Shown piece by piece: positions 42,245-54,200 of a stretch of 64,000 nt of DNA (positions within the stretch are counted from its first letter, which is position 1; every line of letters starts with the position of its first letter). The stretch comes from Polyporus tsugae (Eukaryota > Basidiomycota > Agaricomycetes > Polyporales > Polyporaceae), in assembly GCA_024305745.1 (NCBI GenBank), contig JAHRBS010000007.1:496001-560000 (forward strand), read 5' to 3'. A model generated the notes under the pieces. It searched no databases. It saw only the letters and a list, made by a program, of their open reading frames with translations, and had not been told where the DNA came from. A program made the position numbers and the translations under genes.

Positions 42245-45200
42245 ATGGAAATCGCAATCAAACAGAATGAGGCCAAAGCAGAACAAATGTTCGAGGAAAT
42301 GATCCCAGAGTACTATCGAGATTTCCGCGACGTCTTCGACGAAGCGACGTTCTCCACTCTTCCCGAACAATGGCCTTATGACCACGCGATTGAATTAACT
42401 GTGAACGCTAAACCGTATTGTGGAAAAATATACCCCATGACCCTAGACGAACAACAAGCGCTAGACGTGTTCTTAGAGGAAAATCTATCCACGGGTCGAA
42501 TTCGCCCATCGAAATCCTCGTGGGGGGCTCCGTTCTTCTTTGTCAAGAAAAAAGACGGCAAACTGCGTCCCGTCCAGGACTACAGACAGTTAAACGCCTT
42601 GACCAAGAAAAACGTGTACCCTCTTCCTCTAATGCTAGAGATCCTAGATCGGCTGAAAGGCGCCCAGTACTACACCAAGTTAGACATACGTTGGGGATAC
42701 AACAATATTCGTATAGTCGAAGGCGATGAGGAAAAAGCAGCGTTTATCACAAATTGCAGCTTATACGAACCTCTCGTCATGTTCTTCGGCTTAACGAATT
42801 CCCCAGCGACTTTCCAAATGATGATGAATTCAATCTTCCAAGATCTGATTCTTCGTGGAAAAGTCATTGTGTACTTGGACGACATCATCATCTGTACAGC
42901 CGATCTAGAGGAACACCAACGCATAGTACGACAAGTCCTACAGATCCTTCGAGACAATCACCTTACGTGTAAACCCCAGAAGTGCGAGTTCAAAACTCAG
43001 GAAACCGAGTACCTAGGTCATATCATCACCCCCGGCGAGATCCGCATGGACCCGGGCAAGGTCAAAGGTGTCACTGACTGGCCGGTACCCACGTGCAAAC
43101 GTGATGTACAGAGTTTCCTCGGATTCGCAAACTTCTATAGACGGTTTATCAAGGACTTCTCAAAGATCGCTGGACCAATGAATCGTCTCACGGATCTTAA
43201 CGTATGGACATGGACTCCAGAGCATCAACTCGCTTTTGAAGGGATCAAGGGCGCAATCACACACGCCCCCGTGTTAGCCATACCCAACGACACGGATTCC
43301 TTAAAAGTCGAATGCGATGCCTCGAACTTTGCGATCGGAGCTGAGCTCTCGCAGTGCCAGAATGGACTATGGAAACCTATTGCCTTCCTATCACATTCCT
43401 TAACACCCGCACAAAAAGGATATGAGATCTGGGATCGAGAAATGTTGTCGGTTATCACCGCGTTACAAGAATGGCGTCACTTCCTCCAAAACGCGCGAGA
43501 TTTCGAGGTCCATAATGACCACAAAAACCTCGAATACTTCCGAAAACCACAACGGCTAAACGCGCAACAAGCACGTTGGGCGACAACTCTCGCGAACTAC
43601 CATTTCAAGTTACTCCATAAACCAGGTCGTACCATGGGCAAAGTAGACGCTCTGTCTAGACGCGTGGACCATGAAACCGGCCCCGTGATCGAAAACTTCA
43701 CGTTGCTCAAGGAACACTGGTTTGCGGCTTCTCATACGATAGACGGAGCGGACAATCTGAAGAAAATGTGTTTGGAACACGTTAATCTTTATGACCGTCT
43801 TGTCGTCGAGAAACTAGGAAAGGACAATGATTGGGAATTAGCCGAGGACGGCTTAATCTACAGGAGGGGGAGAATGGTCGTTCCAAACCACTCGGAACTT
43901 CGCGGACGCGTCATCGCTTCACACCACGATTCAATCGCGGCTGGACACCCGGGCGCAGCCAAAACACAAGATCTGATCATGAGATCTTATTGGTGGCCGT
44001 CCATTCAGAAAGACGTTGCCAAGTACGTTGCCGGATGCATCACGTGTCAGCGCGTCAAGATTGATTGACAACCACGTGCCGCACCACTCCATCCCAACCC
44101 TATTCCCGATCAGAACTGGCAATTCGTCACCATGGACTATATGACCGGACTACCCGAATGCAACGGACATGATGCCATACTAGTCTTTGTCGATATGAAG
44201 TCCAAAGACTACATCGCTATTCCCTGTTCGAAAACGCTAGACTCGGAAGGACAAGCGAGACTCTTCATCAAACACGTAGTCGTACCCCACAGCCTGCCCA
44301 AGCGCATATGGTCGGACCGAGGCCCTACCCTCGTGTCCTCCTTCAACAAAGAAGTCTATCGACAGATGGGGATCGAAGGCAATCCTAGTACAGCCTATCA
44401 TCCCCAGACCGACGGCCAGACCGAGCGCATGAATCAAGAGATCCAGACCTATCTACGGATCTTCATCAATCACAAACAGGACGACTGGGTCGAATGGCTA
44501 CCGCTAGCAGAGTTCGCTTACCGATGTCGTGTACACGCGTCCACAGGAATGTCCCCTTTCTTCATGACTCACGGTCACGAACCCAACACCGGAGTCGAGA
44601 CTTTGAAAGACGGCATCAATGAATCCGCCAAGCAATTCGCTGAGCGAATGCAACACATCGGGAAGCAAGCAGCGCAGGCGCTGGAGATAGCGTGAGAAGC
44701 GATGAAACGACATTATGACAAGCACCGACAACCGTCACGAGATTACAAGATAGGCGATTACGTATACATCGACGCACAGAACTTCCCCACTGACCGACCA
44801 ATTAAGAAACTCGAAGACAAGCGCTATGGCCCTTTCCGAGTTGAAGAAAAAGTCGGTGCTAGTGCATATCGCCTAAAACTCCCACCCAAGTGGAAGTTAC
44901 GTCACCCCGTATTCAACGAAGTACTCTTAACCCCTGCACACGATCCCAAATTCCCGAATCAAGGGAAAACCAGTCGAGAAGTACCCACTCTTCTGGAACC
45001 CGACTGAGAAGCTGAATCAATCTTAGATTCAAAGATCGTAGAAGGATCGGGTCGATCTCGCAAAGTTCACTACCTCGTTCAATGGTGTGGACTCACACGA
45101 GCTGACCGCGAATGGGTACCTTCGGATACAGACGAACTCCAGACGAACGAGGCCAAGAAACTCATCACCGCTTTCTACGCAGCGAACAAATTCGCGCCGC

Positions 45201-45370
45201 GCATCCACGTTCGCTACCTACTCACCGCTACGGACAAGCATGGACAAATAATCACATATGACACAGATTCTTATGACTTTTGGACACGTAGATATAATGA
45301 CTGGAAAAGACGAAATCCTAATGAAAGTAATACACAACAGGACTATGTACGACACTTTGCTTATGACTAG
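42245..45370 (+). pseudogene. Gypsy RT / RNase H / integrase / chromodomain with in-frame stops
   Basis: One continuous frame broken by three TGA codons. RT: YRDFRDVFDEATFSTLPE, VQDYRQLNALTKKNVYP, FGLTNSPATFQMMMN, the active site VIVYLDDIII, and FLGFANFYRRFIKDFS. RNase H: VECDASNFAIGAELSQ and YEIWDREMLSVITALQEWRH. Integrase: zinc finger HHDS...GHPG with CITCQRVK, then core VTMDYMTGLPE, WSDRGPTLVS and TDGQTERMNQEI (D, D, E). C-terminus: GDYVYIDAQNFP, YGPFRVEEKVG, then chromodomain EAESILDSKIVEG with HYLVQWCGLTRADREWVPS, ending TAG 45368-45370. The stops at 44066, 44693 and 45005 fall where related elements would have Arg or Trp. Confidence 0.93.
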
Positions 45371-45430
45371 TTAACCCATGGTATTAACGACCACCCCACT
45401 AACGCTTCGCAGCTTCCTGGGACATGAAGC

Positions 45431-45445
45431 TAAAGAGGGGGGTAA
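45431..45445 (+). other. Gypsy polypurine tract
   Basis: TAAAGAGGGGGGTAA directly before the 3' LTR; the primer site for plus-strand DNA synthesis. Confidence 0.8.
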
Positions 45446-45640
45446 TGTTACAATACGACTTTCATGATTAGTAATACCACCTGTAACGACATGTACGACC
45501 TGCCCTGAAGCACCTGGTCCGTGCACAGGCTCCAAACCAATATATAAACCCCTCGGTAGCTGCGGTAATTCCCCAGCTTCGAGTTGGTCTTTAATCCCCC
45601 AGTCCTTCGCTTATTGCTAGCGTGAGGTCTGACCTTATCA
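45446..45640 (+). repeat. Gypsy 3' LTR
   Basis: 195 bp, TGTTACAATACG to GACCTTATCA, four substitutions from the 5' LTR (all transitions). The LTR boundary on the right is followed by AGGGC, the target-site copy at 45641-45645. Confidence 0.96.
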
Positions 45641-46388
45641 AGGGCGAATGAGGTGGTCGTGTTTGTGGCGACGAGGTGCGCCGCCAACTGGCAGACGAGG
45701 CGCATGTTCTCTAGCGTGAGCTGCTCTGTCGATCCGTCCTCGAGAGGGACGCCTCGCGCGACGTCGCCTGAGCCGAGTGTCGCGCAGATGTAAAAGGCAG
45801 CGGGGAGGATGGCGGCGGTGTTGGTGAGCCAGGCAAGGTTGATTGCGGTGATGGCGTGGATGGGGTCCGGCTGCTAGTGGGCGGCGTTGCGGCTGTCGGC
45901 CCAGGCGTCGAAGGAGGTGGTGTAGTAGGCTGTGAGGTACCCCATCGCTTGGTTGTACAGCTCCTTCATGCCATACTTGTAGCCGAGGCGGATGATGGCA
46001 GAGATGAAGGCAATGTCGACCTTCCGTCCGTTGAACCTGAGATGAGAATTAGGCCAAAGGGCTGCGGCGAGGAGGATGAGTCGCAGACTTACTTGACGTT
46101 CGTGCTCAGGGGATAGATGAGTCCTAATAGCTCGCGCCAATCTTTGGAAAAGTCATCGAGCACTACCACAGTGCACCCATCGACGAGATCCTCCGCAGCC
46201 GGCGTGGCTTGAGCGAACATGCTCTGGAACACAGCCGAGTGTTCCGCGAGCGGACTCTTGGGGATCCGAAATGCGACACCCTGGGAGACAAGAATCAATT
46301 TCCTGTAGTCGGACCAGTAGTCGCTATCGCGGGTTGCAGCTTGGACTTGACTCTTGGCCTTGCTGGGCGTACACTGGCTGCTTTGCAT
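45641..46388 (-). pseudogene. BTB gene, 5' part (split by Gypsy element)
   Basis: Exon 1 46388-46093 and exon 2 from 46036, intron 56 nt. It starts MQSSQCTPSKAKSQVQAA, then DYWSDYRKLILVSQGVAFRI, LAEHSAVFQSMFAQ, LVDGCTVVVLDDFSKDWREL and YPLSTNVK; after the splice FNGRKVDIAFISAIIRLGYKYG, NQAMGYLTAYYTTSFDAWAD. This is a full BTB core of the fungal type. A TAG at 45876-45874 replaces the Trp seen in the sister copies (NAAQWQPDP), so the gene carries a stop besides the insertion. Coding continues as SFAL at 45641 and resumes on the other side of the Gypsy element at 38459. Confidence 0.9.
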
Positions 46389-47717
46389 GATGTAGATGTA
46401 GGCAGGCTTGAAGCTTGAGAATAGAGGGAATGCGGTCAATGCTGAAGCTGAAGACTGATAGATACTGCCCAGGATTTTTGTGGTGGTTGTAGGAGGAGAA
46501 TGGATACAGGGGGTGTAGCGGGCAGCGGCTTGGTTGGGTACGTCATCTTTGAAAACAGCTTCCGCCACAGCTCGCGTGTTGATCGAGAACACACTGGAGA
46601 GCGAGCTTGTGTCCAATAGGTACCCGCCGCCGCCGTCAGATGTATGCGCCTTATTGGGAGCCTGGAGGCCGGTGAGGAGAAGCGGTACAAATGTTTGGCT
46701 GTATGCGCTGCCTTCTCGTCACAGCCTGAAGCAACAACTGGAGTGGCAGTTCTATCACCAAAGTCGAAGCATATACCGGTACTCACTTGGAATATGATGC
46801 GAAGGTGAACCAGCTCATCGCTCGTTGCTCGATCGAACACGTCTTCACGGACGAGGCGGTGTACTGTACGTGGCGGCGCTCAAGGTCGAATGTCCACCTA
46901 TGTCCACGGCCGCCCGTCTCCCACCCCGCAGCGATGAGCTTGGCCTTGCTTCGACGCCGGTACAGCGGGAGGAGTTGTAGAGATACCATCCGCCATTGCA
47001 AGTAGCCCGGACGCATCGAGCGACTTCGTCTCTGAGTCTAACGCCCTGGCTTATGCACTCAGAGTTGTAACATTGTAGACAACGATGGATTCATGCGTTC
47101 CGGGAGCCCTGGGGGACGAAAATCAGGCAAAGGTTGGCAAAGGTAACTGTTTTTATTTGTCAGAAACACATTGTCTCACCTGCCAGTGGTTCTTAAGACA
47201 GCTCCGCAATCTATTCCAAACTCGGAACAGCGGCCCACAAGCTGATATATGAGACCGTTGCTGGGTACGAGACAATTGCAAGCTTAAGGTAAGTACGTCG
47301 CTGGGCTAGGGGATCGATTGACAAACGTACCATGCGATCGAGCGGTAAACAAACGATGTCTGTATGGAACACCTTAATATCGCCTACGTACTGGGTGCAA
47401 AAGACAGGACGAGAGGGCTGGCCACCGGGCGAACGCTTAAGATAATGTTAAGTCGGGTCTGTGTCCGGGCACCGGCCAAAAGCTGGAGAGCCTCGAGCGC
47501 TCAAGCCCCTGCCTTCAGCGTGCCGGCTGCAAGACGTGACGAGGAAGCCATCCGGCTTGCACGGTCACGGACTCTCTCTCTCTCTTTTCAACGTCACCGG
47601 CGACGACTTCGTCCGAAGCTCAATACTTGCTTGTTTATGCACACTGAACAGCTGAATCTGCTTCATCTCCCACAATACTCCTGAGAAAGGCCGTATCTTT
47701 GTCTCTCGTCAAACACA
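46389..47717. other. intergenic, BTB leader then nothing recognised
   Basis: The first 230 bases (to about 46616) resemble the leader of the BTB copy at 48.84 kb (RAVAEAVF in translation at both). The rest shows no gene. A TCTCTC run lies at 47573-47584. Confidence 0.5.
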
Positions 47718-48538
47718 ATGGCCACAGCGAAGATCTCGTCACTTGCCATTCGAGTGAGTCTCGACGGTGCTCGTGGCTTCCTGTCTCTGAACGGTGCAAG
47801 ACGCTAGCGAAACCCATTAGCAACCAAATAAAGGCTCAGGCTAGGCAGTAAGCTCATGCTCACATGGGTTCGTCAGACATGAACAGTTTCGCAGTCTATA
47901 TATCGGTGTCGCACAGAGGATATACCAGACCGAAGTGAAGCTCCGCACCAACCTCCTCGGAGAACCCGCGAAGCACGTCCATCCTCTGTCCGAAACAAGG
48001 TGCGTCTGCTCGTAATTGTTCACCGCTCGAGAATAGGTTTGTCAAACTGCTCTGTAGGGCGATCGAGAACGGGGCAAACACGCTTGCAGAAGGCTTCCCC
48101 GTTGCCGTGGCAGCGGGCCTCATCATAGGAGAGCAATATCGCTCCTCACGCAACCAGAGCAAACAGCGTGACACTCTGGATAACCAGCTAGACGAGCTTA
48201 AGTCAAGTGTGGAGGGCCTGAACGTGCGGTTGGACGCGCTCGCTCGGTAGCCGGAGGAGCGGCTCGCAGAGGAGTCGATGCGGTACGTGTTGCATACCCC
48301 CATGTATACGTCGTGCGTGGACAGTTCTGACTTGTGGAGGTTCAGACATGACGAGCTGGCGCAGATATTGCAGAGAGTGGTGGAGATTGGGTTGAGGGGC
48401 GGGTGGGCCGAGTTCGAGGGTACGCCGGTGCCTTTGCCTCGCATCGATATCACGAAGAGGCCTCTTTCACCTTCGTCATTGGACTCTTCGAATGCATTGC
48501 AAGATACCCCTTATCCAGGTGCTCCTTCATCTCCGTAG
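47718..48538 (+). CDS. OPA3-like protein
   Basis: Fungal homologue of OPA3, a mitochondrial membrane-associated protein involved in mitochondrial shape and lipid handling. Five exons: 47718-47753, 47801-47847, 47877-47999, 48058-48246 and 48346-48538, all in phase, 195 aa. Sequence in order: MATAKISSLAIR, TLAKPISNQIKAQA, HEQFRSLYIGVAQRIYQTEV, LLGEPAKHVHPLSETR, AIENGANTLAEGFPVAVAAG with a hydrophobic segment to LIIGEQYRS, a coiled coil (QRDTLDNQLDELKSSVEGLN), then HDELAQILQRVVEIGLRGGW. The exon 4 donor at 48247 is chosen because a second donor at 48283, in the same phase, would include TAG 48248-48250. The GENGANTLAEGF-type block and C-terminal coiled coil support the family. Confidence 0.92.
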
Positions 48539-49019
48539 CTCACCCGCCCTCGCACTGCCTAGATACAGATCTTAATGCTATTCTATCCTCTCATAGATCT
48601 CATCCCCGAGGAGGTACCCTTCGACATGCCCAATTGATGTGTGTGGAATATCTCAATGATTGACAAGAGAAACCGTAATTTGAACACCGCGTAAGTAACC
48701 TCGTCTCTATATGTTTCAGTGCTCATGTCTTTGCGATCCAAGCAGTTCCAAACAATTGTTTGGACCATTATCTTGGTCGAGGCCGCGCGCGTTCCATCTA
48801 TTGGACGCACACTCGCTCTCTGGCTGAAGGTCAAAGGTAACATGCGCGCTGTAGCGGAAGCTGTTTTTGAAAACGACCAACATGGCCAGCTGCTGCCCGC
48901 CGCCCCCCTGTCTTGCTTTCTTCCCCTCTCGCCACAACATACTGGCAGTATCTATTGCTCACGCCAGCGTCGGTCGCTTCCCTCTATTCTCAGGCTTCAA
49001 GCCTTGCTGCACCTGCCTC
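48539..49019. other. intergenic, includes BTB-copy leader
   Basis: From about 48840 the sequence resembles the 5' leader of the BTB gene at 46.4-46.6 kb. No gene seen. Confidence 0.5.
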
Positions 49020-50139
49020 ATGGACACAGAGCCAAGTATCAAGCATACGTGGAGCAACACCGACAAAGTCCAAGCTGCAACCACGATAGCGACTACTGGT
49101 TTGAGGACGGCGGTTTGATCCTCGTGTCCCAGGGTGTCGCGTTTCGGATCTACAAGGGGCTTCTCGCCAAACGCTCGGCTGGGTTTCGGAGCACGTTCCA
49201 CAGAGCTCAAGCCCCAGCAGTGGAAGATCTAGTCGACGGCTGCCCGGCGGTTACACTCGACGACTCCCCAACCGATTTGCGCGAGCTGTTCTGACTCATT
49301 TACCCCATCAGCACGAACCTTAGGTGAGTCGGCGACATATTTTCCTCGTTGTCCTTTGTACTAATATTCATCCTGTGCTTGTACCAGGTTTAACGGGCGA
49401 AAGATCGACATCGCCGTCATCTTGGCCAGTATTTGCCTCGGCCACAAGTATGAGCTGAAAGAACTGTATGAACAAGCGATGGACTACCTTACCACCTACT
49501 ACACGACCTCCTTCGACGCCTGGGCCGATAGCCACAACGCCGCCCAGTGGCAGCCGGACCCCATCCATGCCATCTGCGCCATCAACCTCGCGCGGCTTAC
49601 CAGCACTGTCGCCATCTTGCCTACCGCCTTCTATATCTGCGCGACACTCGGCCCCGACCTCCTGCGCGGCTTCCCTCTTGAGGACGGGTCGACAGAGCAT
49701 CTCACGCTGGAGGACATGCACCTCGTCCTCGAGATGAAGGCACGCCTCGCCGCCGAGAACGCGCGCACCGCGTTCCTGCTCTTCCGGCCCCCCGGCATGC
49801 AGGTCTGCGGCTCGACCCCATCGAGGCGGGCCAGGTGCGCCGCTGGGTGGCCCAAGCTCTTCGAACACGCGGGGCTCTCCGAGGCGCTGCACCCCGTCGC
49901 GTCCGAGTGCGTGCTGGACAGCTGGATTGCGAATGCGGACAGCTTGCCGACTTTTCGCCCACACCCGGGCCACTGGGGTTGTGCTGGTGCCTGACGTGGG
50001 GTGGTAAGTCCAGCCGTGCAGGCTGTGCGAGGAGTGCAGAAGCCACTTGCAGGCGCACGACCGGGAGCTGCGGAGGCAGGTATGGGGAAAGTTGCCGCAG
50101 TTTCTCGGACTCACAATCGAGGGCTGGGATGCTACGTGA
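49020..50139 (+). pseudogene. BTB/POZ-family pseudogene
   Basis: Starts at ATG 49020 (MDTEPSIKHTWSN), then loses frame near 49085 (one base missing compared with the 46.4-kb copy, before DSDYWFEDGGLILVSQG). VEDLVDGCPAVTLDDSP follows, then TGA 49292-49294 where the family has Leu-Gly before IYPIS. Intron about 49324-49387, then FNGRKIDIAVILAS, NAAQWQPDPIHAICAINLAR, LPTAFYICATLGPDL and LFEHAGLSEALHPVASE. A second frame change near 49990-50010 separates the end (AHDRELRRQVWGKLPQFLGL to EGWDAT, stop 50137-50139). At least three lesions; not functional. Head-to-head with the 46.4-kb copy, with OPA3 between them. Confidence 0.88.
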
Positions 50140-50728
50140 ATGGCTGCAATTCTGTTTTGGTGGTTGTTTCATCGTCTTGTATCACATCGCTTGAGATGTT
50201 TGGGCTCATTGGAGTATTCATATCTGTTGTATATGTACCGGACTCCGGTCATCACTTGCACCTTGGTTTGTTCATCTGCCATGACACTGCATACAGTATT
50301 TAACCGGTCCTTGGGACACCATGGGTCCTCGGGACACTGCCCTTTTTCCCGCCCGTCCGCTGCTCCGGTCATCCCAATTGTAGTATACATCTATAATATG
50401 TCAATATGAGATTTTGAATCCCAAATTTCATGACTATCGGCCGGGGATATGATGCATTAGATCCATGTTTACAGGCAAACGGGACAGAAATCGAAATTTC
50501 TGCATGCTTTCGGGCTCCTTCATACATGGATTGTGGCGTGATTGGCCATGAAAATGATCTCATTGTGTAATGATATTTCTCCTGGATGTTACCACCAAGT
50601 TATACCATTATCGCAAACATGGTGTATGAACACGGAGGCAATAGATTGGGGAGGGTCTCGGGACGACCACACTGCGCGCTTCTGAGTTGACCAATGCCAA
50701 ATTGGGATGATCTATCAAACACGATCGG
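50140..50728. other. intergenic, nothing recognised
   Basis: 590 bp, relatively AT-rich compared with the flanking gene space. No coding signal. Confidence 0.5.
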
Positions 50729-50847
50729 GACGCTGGCCATTAGCGCTGGTGCACATCTCATCTTGCTTCCTCTCTACAATGGGTTGTTGCGCTCTACCAC
50801 AGACAAAAGTGAAGCAAAATATATCCGAACTCATCACTCAATATACC

Positions 50848-51261
50848 TGATGAACTCGAGGCTGTGAGGGCAAGGGTTCCGACTGTAAGTCAAACACAGA
50901 GAGATCTTCAGTCAGTGAGTGAACAACTGAAGAGCAGGAGCAGAGAAAGCAGTCCTTATATATTACAGTAGGGAGTGCATGAGTAAGTGATAAAGAAGTC
51001 ATATGTATGCATGAGTAAGACAATGAGTAAAGGATTGTGCAATATAGCACCATAGAATGAGTAAGCATAGAACTACCTAGACTATTCTAGAGCAGTATGG
51101 ATTGTCCAAGAAGATTCCAGACGTCTCTGGACCTCTACAACAATAGTATGAGAGAGAAACCTAAATACGGTAAGTAACATGCATAGCATTGACTAAGTGC
51201 CATGTGGTCACATAGCCTCATGTCTGGATAAGTCCGTATCTTAATAGCTCACAGTCCAACA
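50848..51261 (-). repeat. Copia 3' LTR (414 bp)
   Basis: Minus-strand TGTTGGACTGTGAGC to GAGTTCATCA. Upstream of it (51262 on) is the purine-rich tract GAGTGGGAG on the minus strand. Contains a TATA-like TAATATATAAGG (minus strand, near 50953-50965). It lacks a ~110-bp stretch present in the other LTR copies, probably lost between two copies of CTTCAGTCAGTGAGTGAAC. Confidence 0.9.
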
Positions 51262-54200
51262 CTCCCACTCAATCCATGCAGCAATGAATCAAGTGCCAAG
51301 GCCAACACCGTCACAGAACTTCTCGATGATCGAAAATGGGACGTTCTTTGTGAGGGCATCAGCGAGTTTGTCTGCCAAAGCGACGTGAAGATGTCAACTT
51401 GACCCGCTGCATAGAATTCGCGGATGAAGTGATACCAAACTTCCACATGCTTGGTCCGACATTTCACAACTGGATTGACAGCGAGGAAGATCATGCCTCG
51501 GTTGTCGACAAAGAGAGGAGTGGGGAAGTCCATCTCATATCCAAGTTCAGTGGAGAAAGTCCTGAGCCATGCCATCTGACAACAAGTGTCGGAGGCCGCT
51601 TTGTACTCCACTTCAGTCAAGGAAAGCGAAATAGTAGGCTGACGCCTTGAGACCTAAGAAATGGCAGCACCGGCCATCAAGAAGAGCATGCCCGAAGTGG
51701 AATGCCGATCGTCCTTGTCTTCAGCCCAGTCCAAGTCTGAGTAAGTGACCAGACCATCATTAGAAGCACCTTTGTAACAAATCTTGAAAGACTTGGTCCC
51801 TTGCAAGTAGCGCAGGATGTAACAGGCGTAGTTCCAGTGGTCAGGTGATGGATTGGAAAGGTAGCGCGAAAGATGAGTCACGGCAAAGGAAATGTCCGGT
51901 CGTGTTCCGAGCATGGCGTACATGAGACTGCCAATGAGGCTCTGATAACACTTCCGGTCGGCATTGGATGCAACTCTGTCATAGCTGATGAGAATTGCTC
52001 CAGCAGGAAGGGGAGTATGTGATGGATTACAGTCAGCCATATGGAACCGCTCGAGAATAGACTGGATGTACTCTTCCTGGTCAATGTCAATGATGCGAAG
52101 AGCGTGATTGCGACGGATGCGAAGACCAAGGAAGCGCTGTACTGGACCTAAGTCTGTCATCTTGTACTGTCTGCTGAGCATCCATTTGACGGTCTTGATG
52201 TGATTTCTGTCATCACCGAACATAAGTAGATCGTCAACATAAAGAACCACAATGGTGACTGAGTTCCCCCTCTGTCACCGATATACGTATACACCAGCAT
52301 CGGAGTACATCTGTGTAAAGCCCAGGTCAAGAAGGGATTGGTGGATCTTCACGTTCCATTGACGTGACACCTGCTTAAGATCATAGATAGCCTTCTTAAG
52401 TAGACAGATATAATCCTCCTTTCCAGGAACGGCCCAACCTTCAGGTTGTTCCATGTAGATCTCTTCCTCAAGATCACCATTCAGAAACGCGGTTTTGACG
52501 TCCAAGGCTTCCATCTCCCAGTCCTCAAGTGAAGCGTGTGCTGTAAGGTACTGGATAGATTCATACCGTGCGACAGGAGAGAATGTTTCATTGTAGTTCT
52601 CCCCCCATATCTGGGTGAAACCGCATGCAACCAAACAAGCCTTAAGACAACCGTCGTGCTTCTCATCGTAGACCCAACAACAAGAGACAACAGGTTTGTC
52701 TTTAGGGTGAGGAACCAGAATACAGGTCTTGTTCTCCATAAGGGAGTCATACTCTGCCTTCTCTGCAGCACGCCACTGGTCTGACTTGGGTGAGCGCAAG
52801 GCATTGTAACAATTACGAGGAACACCTGGTTTGTACTGTGCAGCATTCAAGAAGAGGTTAATGAATGCTGCTTCTGCTTCATCTGGATCAGCAGGTAGAG
52901 GATCGTCAAGGGGAAGGGAAGGCTCGATGTTTCCATCAGGACGAGTACGTGCATCGACCTGAGAGGGACGGTCAAAGCCTTCAGCCTCAGCATTATCCTT
53001 CTTCCAATGATCATTCCAACCAGCCCCCTCTCGCTGCGAACATCGGGGAGGTACTCCCACTGGAGGGTGACAAGAGCGTGAGTGATGAGGAGCTTGAGGA
53101 ATGACGGGTGGTGGATCCTGCTGTTCAGTGGGTTCTGGTTTAGGTTGTTTGTTTGGTGCGACCTCAGGTTCAGGTTGAACAGAAGGTTGTGTGGAACCAA
53201 CATCAGGATGGATGTCAGCTGGCAGTGGTATCTTGAGTTCAGGGACTCGATCATCACCATCTGAGGAAGAGTCTGAATCAGACGAACTGGAGTTGTCTGA
53301 ATGATGACCTGGGAATGGACTATCCCCTGGGGTAACAGGGCGATTGCCGGGTTCCTTATGTGCAGGAAAGACACTCTCATTGAAGATCACATCGTGAGAT
53401 ACAACAAAGGAGTGCTGCGTTGGGTTCCAGAAAACGTACCCCTTGGTACCAGCAGCATAACCAACAAACATCATCTTGAGTGCCTTCTTCTCGAGTTTAT
53501 GACAATGGGCCTTTTGCATGTAAACAAAGGCTTTACAGCCAAACATCCTAAAGTACGAGATGTCCGGGGCTTTGCCACTCCAGAGCTCGATGGGTGTATG
53601 CCGCTTGTGGTGATGCATCGGTTGATGATTGTACAGATGGACGGCACAGGCAACAGCGAGTTCCCAGAAACCGTGACTAAGGCCGGCTTGGTGAAGCATT
53701 GCCATTGCCTTGTCTGTGATGGTACGGTTCCAGCATTCAGCACGTCCATTCTGTTGTGGCGAGTCAGGTGTCAACTTATGGTGCTCGATCCCATGTGTCT
53801 TCAGAAGCTCAGTGAACTCCTTCAACGTGTATTCCATTCCTCGATCAGAGCGAACCCCCTTGATCTTGTGACCAGTCTGATTCTCAGCCCAAGCCTTGAA
53901 CTCCAAGAACAATTTGTGGGCTTCGTTCTTGTGCTTAAGGTAGTATGCGACACCAAGACCAGAGTGGTCATCAATGAAAGAGACGAAGTAGAGGTTCTTG
54001 CCATTGACCGATTGAGTGCGCATTGGTCCATCCTCATCAGTGTGGACGAGTTCGAGAGGACGAGTAGCGCGCTTCTGAGATGGAGGAAACGGAAGACAAT
54101 GGGATTTGCCCCACGCACAACCTTCACAGGCTTCAGCGTTGGTGGGCTTGGAATTGATAGTTGGAGCACCTTTGGTTTTAGTCAGCAACTTCTTCATTGC

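Larger units (their letters stand above)
38460..45640 (+). mobile_element. Ty3/Gypsy chromovirus LTR retrotransposon (7.18 kb)
   Basis: Complete outline: 195-bp LTRs, self-primer type PBS, leader, gag, pol (PR, RT, RNase H, integrase), C-terminal chromodomain, purine-rich tract and 3' LTR, flanked by a 5-bp target duplication. LTRs differ at 4 of 195 positions, so it is young. It lies inside a BTB gene of opposite orientation. The coding part is damaged: in-frame TGA codons at 44066-44068, 44693-44695 and 45005-45007, and frame changes between protease and RT (42170-42242) and in the gag leader. It could not make a full Pol without help. The chromodomain places it among the chromoviruses. Confidence 0.97.

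Noticed and set aside
45448..45705. ORF joining BTB residues to LTR sequence
   Set aside because: It is only the read-through from the interrupted BTB exon into the 3' LTR.
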